64,000 bases of DNA from Streptomyces endophytica (GTDB lineage Bacteria; Actinomycetota; Actinomycetes; Streptomycetales; Streptomycetaceae). Made by a program: the position numbers and the translations under genes. Where the stretch lies: positions 62,001 to 126,000 of the forward strand of contig NZ_CP110636.1 in NCBI RefSeq assembly GCF_026153355.1. Reading direction: 5' to 3'. This document shows positions 57,748 to 64,000 of this stretch, piece after piece. Within the stretch, counting starts at the first letter, position 1. Each line of letters starts with the position of its first letter. Below the pieces are notes generated by a model. That model ran no database searches. It was not told the origin of the DNA and worked only from the letters and a program-made list of their open reading frames with translations.

Positions 57748-58531
57748 ATGAGTGAAGTATCGGTGACCAAGAACGCCGAGGGTTCCACGCCGGCGGGTGA
57801 CCAGCTGGTCGTGCTGGACAACGTGAACAAGCACTTCGGCGCGCTGCACGTGCTCCAGGACATCGACCTGACGATCAACCGGGGCGAGGTCGTCGTCGTG
57901 ATCGGGCCCTCGGGCTCCGGCAAGTCGACGCTCTGCCGCACGATCAACCGCCTGGAGACCATCGACTCCGGCAGCATCACCATCGACGGCAAGCCGCTGC
58001 CGCAGGAGGGTCGCGAACTGGCCCGGCTCCGCGCGGACGTCGGCATGGTCTTCCAGTCGTTCAACCTCTTCGCACACAAGACGGTGCTGGAGAACGTGAT
58101 GCTGGGCCAGACCAAGGTCCGCAAAGCGGACAAGGCGGCCGCCGAGCAGAAGGCCCGCGCCCTGCTGGACCGGGTCGGTGTCGGCACCCAGGCGGACAAG
58201 TACCCGCACAGCTCTCCGGCGGGCAGCAGCAGCGGGTGGCGATCGCCCGCGCGCTGGCCATGGACCCGAAGGTGATGCTGTTCGACGAGCCGACCTCCGC
58301 GCTGGACCCGGAGATGATCAACGAGGTGCTGGACGTGATGCAGCAGCTCGCCCGGACGGCATGACGATGGTCGTGGTCACCCATGAGATGGGCTTCGCGC
58401 GCTCCGCGGCGAACCGAGTGGTCTTCATGGCGGACGGCCGCATCATCGAAGAGGCCGAGCCGAACCAGTTCTTCAACAACCCGCGCAGCGACCGCGCCAA
58501 GGACTTCCTGTCGAAGATCCTCCACCACTGA
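57748..58531 (+). CDS. gluA: Glutamate ABC transporter ATP-binding protein (two frameshifts)
   Basis: The ATPase of the glutamate uptake system, 261 aa after repair. Walker A is [20 protein letters not shown]-loop [18 protein letters not shown], signature [15 protein letters not shown], Walker [14 protein letters not shown], and H-loop VVTHEMGFA. One C is missing at about 58208 (before QLSGG) and one G at 58354-58355 (before DGMTMV). GGAGGACGGAG precedes the ATG at 57748. First gene of gluABCD; divergent from a two-component system. Confidence 0.94.
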
Positions 58532-58587
58532 GGCCGCAGTTGGGCCACCATTATTGCCAACACTTGCTGAACCAAAGGATGTTCACC

Positions 58588-59499
58588 ATGAGGATGCTCA
58601 AGACGGCCGCGGCCGGTGCGGTGGTGCTCGCGCTGGCGGCCACGGCGACCGCCTGCGGCGGCGAGTCGGGAACGGCCGGCGACAAGCCGGCCGGCGGCGA
58701 GGTCTACAGCGGCACGTACAAGGTCGCCAAGGACGTCAAGGTCAACTCGGCGGTGCTGAAGAAGGCCCAGCAGAAGGGCCAGATCGTCATCGGCGTCAAG
58801 GCCGACCAGCCGTTCCTGGGCTACCAGGACCCCTCGTCGGGCAAGTACTCCGGCTTCGACATCGAGATCGCCAAGATGGTCGCGGCCGACCTGGGCTTCT
58901 CGGAGAAGCAGATCAAGTTCAGCACGGTCGACTCCAACGTCCGTGAGACCAAGATCTCCGGGCACGACGTCGACTACTACGTCGGCACCTACACGATCAA
59001 CGACGAGCGCAAGAAGCAGGTCGGCTTCGCGGGCCCGTACTACACCGCGGGTGCGGACCTCCTGGTGCGCAAGGACGACAAGGCCATCACCGGCCCGGAC
59101 GCGCTCCGCGGCAAGACGGTCTGCTCGATTACCGGGTCCACCCCGCTCCAGGAGATCAAGAAGCCGAAGTACGGCGCCAAGACCCTGGAACTGGGCAAGT
59201 ACTCGGACTGCGTCAAGAAGCTGATCGACGGCGACGTCGACGCGGTCACCACCGACGACGCGATCCTCAAGGGCTACGCGGCCCAGCGCCCGACGAAGCT
59301 CCGCGTGGTGAACAAGCCGTTCACCAAGGAGCCCTACGGCGTCGGCATGGACAAGAACGACAAGGCCCTGCGCGACGCGATCACCACCGCGCTGGAGAAC
59401 CACATCAAGAACGGCGACTACAAGAAGGCGTACCAAGGCACCCTCGGCAAGTCCGGGTCGGCCTACGTCGCCCCGAAGACGCCGCTGCCGCGGTACTGA
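58588..59499 (+). CDS. gluB: Glutamate ABC transporter substrate-binding lipoprotein
   Basis: 303 aa. Signal with lipobox LAATATAC, then a family-3 amino-acid-binding protein: KKAQQKGQIVIGVKADQPFL, GFDIEIAKMVAADLGF, ETKISGHDVDYYVGTYTIND, GPYYTAGADLLVRKDDKAI and DAVTTDDAILKGYAAQRPTK. It captures glutamate outside the membrane. ATG at 58588 follows AAAGG. Intact. A hairpin after the gene may allow higher expression of this component than of the permeases. Confidence 0.95.
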   Translation: MRMLKTAAAGAVVLALAATATACGGESGTAGDKPAGGEVYSGTYKVAKDVKVNSAVLKKAQQKGQIVIGVKADQPFLGYQDPSSGKYSGFDIEIAKMVAADLGFSEKQIKFSTVDSNVRETKISGHDVDYYVGTYTINDERKKQVGFAGPYYTAGADLLVRKDDKAITGPDALRGKTVCSITGSTPLQEIKKPKYGAKTLELGKYSDCVKKLIDGDVDAVTTDDAILKGYAAQRPTKLRVVNKPFTKEPYGVGMDKNDKALRDAITTALENHIKNGDYKKAYQGTLGKSGSAYVAPKTPLPRY

Positions 59500-59522
59500 G
59501 GCGCCGGACCGCTTCTCCTGAC

Positions 59523-59566
59523 CGCGCCGCCCCGTACGCCCGCCGTGGCCGGGTGTGCGGGGCGCG
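59523..59566 (+). terminator. Intra-operon hairpin between gluB and gluC
   Basis: Imperfect stem of 59523-59542 (CGCGCCGCCCCGTACGCCCG) with 59550-59566 (CGGGTGTGCGGGGCGCG). It may cause partial termination or 3' stabilisation, as is common after binding-protein genes. Confidence 0.5.
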
Positions 59567-59628
59567 CTGTCTTCACCCCGTCTCTTCCCTGCCCGCCGTC
59601 GACCCGATGACCGCTACCGCGGAGACCC

Positions 59629-60275
59629 ATGAACGTACTCCTCGATCATCTGCCCGCGTTCCGTGACGGGTTCCTCGGAACCCTGGCGATCACCGCGGCG
59701 AGCGCGGTGATCGCCCTGGTGCTCGGCGTCCTCATAGCCGGATTCCGGGTCTCTCCGATCCCGCCGCTGCGCGCGTTCGGAACGGCCTGGGTCACGCTGC
59801 TGCGCAACACCCCGCTGACGCTGCTCTTCCTGATCGCGATGTTCGTCGTGCCCCAGGTGCTCTTCAAGGGACTGAGCCCCTTCGTGCTGGCCATGCTGGC
59901 GCTGGGCTTCTACACCTCCTCGTTCGTGTGCGAAGCGGTGCGCTCCGGCATCAACACCGTGCCGCTGGGCCAGGCGGAGGCCGCGCGCAGCCTCGGGATG
60001 ACGTTCTCGCAGACCCTGCGGCTGATCGTCCTGCCGCAGGCCACCCGCACCGTGCTGCCGCCGCTGAGCAGCATCTTCATCGCACTCACGAAGAACTCCG
60101 CCATCGCGGGTGCGTTCAGCGTCACCGAGCTGTTCGGCTTCGCCAAGCTGCTCAGCGACCAGGGTATGCGATCGCCTGGATCTTCCTGTGGGTCGCGCTC
60201 GCCTACCTCGTCATCACCTTCGCCATCAGCGGCGCCTTCCGGCTGCTGGAGCGCCGGATGGGGGTCGCCCGGTGA
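59629..60275 (+). CDS. gluC: Glutamate ABC transporter permease (frameshift at 60164-60165)
   Basis: 215-aa membrane subunit after repair. FLGTLAITAASAVIALVLGV and WVTLLRNTPLTLLFLIAMFV start the HisMQ-type permease; the EAA loop is EAARSLGMTFSQTLRLIVLP. After FAKLLSDQG one C is missing at 60164-60165; the tail continues YAIAWIFLWVALAYLVITFA. ATG at 59629. Pairs with GluD in the membrane. Confidence 0.92.
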
Positions 60276-60375
60276 ACGGACGCGACATGGGGGTCCCCCC
60301 GGCCGAAGGCCGGGAGCGGAACGACAGCACGTGGGGGCCGCGCGCACGCGGGGCGGAACGAAGTGAGGTAACGGC

Positions 60376-61307
60376 ATGAGTGGGGCCAGCGTTCTCTACG
60401 ACGTCCCGGGCCGAAGGCGAAGATGCGCAACCGCGTCTACACCGTCCTCGGTGGGCTCGCGGTACTCGCCCTGATCGGGTTCGTGGTGATGCGGCTCAAC
60501 GCGACGGGCCAGTTCGAGCCCGAGCGGTGGGACATCTTCAACAACGCGGGGGTGCGCACCAACATCCGCAACGGCCTGCTGACGACCCTCGAGGTCTTCG
60601 CGGTCGCCGCGGTGCTCTCCCTGGTCCTCGGCATCCTGCTGGCGGTCGGGCGGCTGTCGGACCACAAGCCCGTGCGCTGGCTGGCGACCGGGTTCATCGA
60701 ACTCTTCCGCGCCGTCCCGCTGCTGATCACCATCTACGTGATCTGGGTCCTGCTGCTCACCAACCGCGACGCGCTCGGCCTGAGCGGTGACCAGCCGCAG
60801 TTCTGGGCCCTGGTCATCGGGCTGACCGTCTACAACGGCTCGGTCCAGGCCGAGGTGCTGCGGGCCGGTATCGACTCCGTGCCCAAGGGCCAGCGTGAGG
60901 CCGCCTACGCCCTGGGCATGAGCAAGACCCAGGTCATGACGACCGTGCTGATCCCGCAGGCCGTCCGCGCGATGCTGCCGACGATCATCAGCCAGCTCGT
61001 GGTGACGCTGAAGGACACCTCCCTCGGCTACATCATCACGTTCGAGGAACTGCTCTACACCGCCCGTCTGATGAGCACCAACATCCTCGTCAACGGTGAG
61101 GACACCTACGTCCCGTTCATCATCGTCACCGGCTCCCTCTACGTCGCGATGTGCCTGGCGCTGTCCGCCCTCGCCAACTGGATCGAGCGGCGCGGCCGGC
61201 GGGCGAAGACCGGGATCGGCGTGGCGGCGGCCGGCGAGCCGGTGACCGCCACCGACGCCCTGGAGACCGCACCCCCGGCCGACGTCCCGGCGGACGCGAA
61301 GGACTGA
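60376..61307 (+). CDS. gluD: Glutamate ABC transporter permease (frameshift at 60408-60410)
   Basis: 310 aa after repair. Start MSGASVLYDVPGP is in one frame; one G is missing in GGG at 60408-60410, and the rest (MRNRVYTVLGGLAVLALIGF onward) is in another. Membrane segments and the EAA loop REAAYALGMSKTQVMTTVLI are clear, followed by PQAVRAMLPTIISQLVVTLK. AGGT precedes the ATG at 60376. A 12-bp terminator hairpin follows. An ATG at 60423 is a possible, but less likely, start. Confidence 0.92.
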
Positions 61308-61344
61308 CGGTACGACGGCCCGCGCGGCCGGTACGGAACCGTCC

Positions 61345-61374
61345 GGAGGCGGTGGCAACGGCGCCACCGCCTCC
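61345..61374 (+). terminator. gluABCD terminator
   Basis: GGAGGCGGTGGC (61345-61356) and GCCACCGCCTCC (61363-61374), a perfect 12-bp stem with a 6-base loop, 38 bases past gluD. A TTGACG at 61380 just after it may belong to the next gene's promoter. Confidence 0.85.
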
Positions 61375-61489
61375 GTCACTTGACGCGAGCGGCCGCAGTG
61401 GGTTGCATACGCTGTGTGATCACGCACCGGGCTCCAACTGCCAGTTCCCGCACGTCCCGTACGTACCAGCGGCCTCGGGGAGCGGCGCC

Positions 61490-63647
61490 GTGGACCCGGT
61501 GATCGTCGCCGGGGGCGGGCCGGTCGGTCTCTCCCTCGCACTCGCCCTCGCCCGGCTCGGCGTCCCCTCCATCGTCCTCGACGAGACCACCGGCGAGGAG
61601 GACACCCGGCCCGCCCGCACCGCCGTCCTCCGCGAGGACACCGCGGCGTTCGTCGGCCGGCTCGGCTGCGCCGCCACCCTGGAGTCCGCCGGCACCCGCT
61701 GGACGGCCTGGCGGATCATGCGCCGCCGGCGCCTGGTGGAACGCGTCGCCTTCGCCCCGCACCCCACGGACGGCGCGGCCGGGCCCGCCGCCACCTCCCG
61801 GTCCACCTCCCCCAGCACGCCCTCACCCGCGCGCTGCGCGCGGCACTGGAGCGGGAGAAGCTCGCCGAGGTCGTTACCGGCAGCCGGCTGACCGACCTCG
61901 AACAGGACGAGCACGGCATCAGCGCCCGCACCCGCGGCCCCAACGGGACGTGGTGGCGCGGGAGTTACCTCATCGGCTGCGACGGCCCCCGGTCGACCGT
62001 GCGCAAGCTCCTGGACATCCGCTTCCCCGGCCGTACGGCCGTCGAGCGGCACGCGGTGGCCGCGCTGCGCTGCGAACTCCCCTGGCCCGGCGAGGCCCTG
62101 CTGCACCGCTCACCGCCCCGGCAGGGCGGCGCCCCGGGCAGCGAGGTCTCCGCCCGCCCGCTGGCCGACGGTGTCTGGCGGCTGGACTGGCTGCTGCCCC
62201 CGGGCCGCGAACTGGTCACCCCGGACGCCCTGGTCGCCCGGATCCGCGACTCGCTGGCCGGCTGGACCACCGAGTACCCGGTCGAGGCCGGCGACGGCAC
62301 CGGCACGGACGGGGACGGCGCCCGGCACTCCGGCCACGGCCGGCCGGTCCCCCCGTACGAACTCCTCGACACCGGCGTGCACACCGTCCACCACCGGCTG
62401 GCCCGCTGCTGGCGGCAGGGCCGCGCCTTCCTCGCCGGGGACGCCGCACACCTGCTGGGCGCGCTCGGCACCCAGGGCCTGGACGAGGGGCTGCGGGACG
62501 CCGAGAACCTCGCCTGGAAGCTGGGGCTGGCCTGGCACCACGGCGCCACCGAGACGCTGCTCGACAGCTACCAGGCCGAACGGCGGGGCGCGGTCGCGGC
62601 CCGGCTGCGCGCCGCCGACCAGGCACTGCCGCTGCTGCGGGACGGCCGCTCGGCCCGCTGGCGCACCGTCCTGCCCGGCGCCGCACGCGGCCGCAGCACG
62701 CTGCTGACCGACGGCCACCTGGGCCGCGGCCCGCTGGGCGCCCACCGGTGTACGCCCGCACGCCGCTGGCACCGCCCGCCGCGCACACCGGCGGACCGCT
62801 CGTCGAGACGCCACCGGGAGCGCCGGTGACGGACGTCCCGGTGACCGCGCCGGACGGTTCGGTGGTACGGCTGCGGACCCGCCTCGGGCGCGGGCTGCTG
62901 GTGGTGCTGGTGGCGCCCGGCACCACCGTCTGGGACCGCCGGCACTGGCAGTCGGCGGGCCTCATGCCCCGGCTGAGCAGCGCCGCCGCGGCGCTCCCGA
63001 TGCCCGCCGAGGTCCTGGTCACCGAGTCCTACCCGGGCGCCGCCGCCCACACCGTCCTCCTCGTACGCCCCGACGGCCACCTGGTCACCGCCCTCGCCCC
63101 CGGCATCCGCCCGACGGAACTCCACGCCTGCGCGGAGGCGGTACGGGCGGCACACCTGACGACGCGTCGGGGGTCCGGGGATCCCAGGGATCCCTGGGGC
63201 GTATGGGCGGGCGGGGGCCTGGGGGGCGCGGGGTTTTCGGGGCTTGCGGGGGACGCGGGGCTTGCCGGGGACGCGAGGCTTGCCGGGGGTGGTGCGGGTG
63301 CCGGGGGCGCTGACGGGGCTGGGGGTGACGCCCGGGAGGGTGCACGGGAGCGTGCACGGGCTGGGGAGGGTGCTGGGGTTGGCGAGGGTGAGGGGATTGG
63401 TGCTGGGGTTGGTGCTGGGGTTGGTGAGGATGCCGGGGCTGGCGAGGGGTCTGGGGCTGACGAGGGGGGCCGGGAGCGGTACGAGGACGAAGAGAGGGAC
63501 GAAGAGGGAGGGGCGGACGAGGACTGGGCTGGAACTGGGGCGAGCCGGGCAGCGGCGCCGGCGCCGACCCGGGAACGAGCGCAGGGGACCACGCGGCGGG
63601 CACCGGCGTGGACGCTGGAGCGGGCTCCCCGGGAAGCCGCTGGCTGA
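61490..63647 (+). CDS. FAD-dependent aromatic monooxygenase-like protein (two frameshifts, low-complexity tail)
   Basis: A PHBH-fold flavoprotein, about 719 aa as read. The ADP-binding motif is VIVAGGGPVGLSLALALARL, and the FAD/ribityl motif is FLAGDAAHLLGALGTQGLDE, ending GLRDAENLAWKLGL. A thioredoxin-like C-terminal domain (LRTRLGRGLLVVLVAPGTTV, LMPRLSSAAAALPMPAEVLV) is typical of the MhpA/resorcinol hydroxylase group. One G is missing at 61800-61801 and one at 62736-62738. Beyond residue about 560 the sequence becomes Gly/Ala/Glu/Asp repeats; the real stop may be earlier. GTG at 61490 follows GGGGAG. Substrate unknown. Confidence 0.82.
63240..63470. repeat. Degenerate G-rich repeats in the monooxygenase 3' end
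   Basis: Echoes of GGGGCTTGCGGGGGACGC and GGTGCTGGGGTTGGTGAGG-like units. They encode the GAGVGEGEG-type tail if translated. Confidence 0.65.
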
Positions 63648-63686
63648 GCACCGACACAGAGCCCGGCCCCGACCTCCCGTCGGACC

Positions 63687-63800
63687 CGCCCAGTTGATCT
63701 GTCCCGTTGGCCTGTTCCGCTGGCCTGCTCCGCTGGCCCGTCCAGTTGATCCGCCCAGTTGGCCTGCTCCGCTGGCCTGCTCCGTTGATCCGTCCCGTTG
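63687..63800. repeat. Imperfect 12-15-bp tandem repeats
   Basis: About nine units related to CCGCTGGCCTGCT and CCAGTTGATCCGT between the monooxygenase and the leader ORF. Irregular unit length; no open frame. Confidence 0.7.
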
Positions 63801-63858
63801 CCTCGTCGGCTGTCGCGTCCAGTTGACCCGTTACGAACCAGCGTGTTTCACTCCGAGA

Positions 63859-63945
63859 ATGACTGACCACAGCTCGCGGTTCTGGCGGAGGGTCCATCTG
63901 GACCTGGTCCGCTATGCGGGCTGCATGTGTCGTCCGTCCTGTTGA
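63859..63945 (+). CDS. 28-aa Cys-rich leader peptide
   Basis: A small ORF, MTDHSSRFWRRVHLDLVRYA followed by GCMCRPSC, with three Cys codons among the last seven. Streptomycete leader peptides in front of sulfur-uptake or cysteine genes share the RRxHxDLxRxxxxxCR pattern and end with Cys/Arg codons. Ribosome stalling at Cys codons would sense cysteine supply. GAGA lies directly before the ATG, so the ribosome site is weak. The regulated gene is beyond the right edge. Confidence 0.62.
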   Translation: MTDHSSRFWRRVHLDLVRYAGCMCRPSC

Positions 63946-64000
63946 TCCGCATTTTCTTCCCGCGCGGCCGCCTGCCCCTCTCCGGCAGCCGCGCCTCTTC

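Noticed and set aside
58200..58370. Programmed frameshifting in gluA
   Set aside because: Two separate shifts and no slippery sequence or pseudoknot; the same kind of loss occurs throughout the window, so error is simpler.
63085..63897. Minus-strand Pro/Arg-rich open frame opposite the monooxygenase tail
   Set aside because: Pure low complexity from the repeats, no domain and no ribosome site; not supported as a gene.

Overview
The window is a very GC-rich actinobacterial chromosome segment, almost certainly from Streptomyces or a close relative. The housekeeping sigma factor HrdB with its Lys/Ala-rich N-terminal tract, the sporulation regulator WhiH beside it, LexA next to the nrdR-nrdJ ribonucleotide reductase pair, and a glutamate ABC operon (gluABCD) all point there. 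From memory, the gene order matches the core-chromosome stretch of S. coelicolor from parE and hrdB to gluD. I see no IS element, prophage, CRISPR array, rRNA or tRNA.

Layout. 0-5.1 kb: start of topoisomerase IV subunit B, a small zinc-ribbon-like protein, a secreted trypsin-like protease, hrdB and whiH. 5.9-10.6 kb: a leftward group of Nudix-wHTH protein, glycogen-debranching-like protein and DUF4192 protein. 10.7-15.5 kb: RecQ-like helicase with a C-terminal phosphoribosyltransferase-like domain, two hypotheticals and RNase HII. 15.9-26 kb: accessory genes (ADP-ribosylglycohydrolase, histidine phosphatase, ABC-F/TetR pair, DUF4937 pseudogene, amidase/TetR pair, TerD, CGNR/MFS pair). Three of the divergent regulator-target pairs carry clear palindromic operators. 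26-33 kb: nrdJ, nrdR, lexA and a DinG-like helicase, with recognisable NrdR boxes and an SOS box. 33-39 kb: a four-gene NRPS-independent siderophore (NIS) operon. 39-57 kb: lipoprotein protease, hflX, M1 peptidase, rshA, dapF, miaA, miaB, ankyrin protein, TAXI receptor, cold-shock protein and a two-component system. 57.7-63.6 kb: gluABCD and an FAD monooxygenase. The right edge carries a 28-codon Cys-rich leader-peptide ORF whose target lies outside the window.

Two patterns run through everything. First, about 20 genes, including indispensable ones (hrdB, dapF), are broken by single-base indels, nearly all deletions and often in G/C runs. In each case adding the missing base restores a full family-length protein, so I treat these as sequence errors and annotate the genes as whole. 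The exception is an 11-bp tandem duplication in the DUF4937 gene, which may be real. Second, several intergenic gaps hold short, unrelated tandem-repeat arrays (18, 19, 22, 24, 26 and 34 bp units), often starting at or just past a stop codon.

The most interesting items are the orphan NIS siderophore operon with no visible hydroxylase, decarboxylase or iron box; the CGNR/MFS, TetR/ABC-F and TetR/amidase switches; an inverted pair of perfect DnaA boxes in front of the RecQ-like gene; the RshA protein with altered synthetase residues; and the leader peptide at the right edge.
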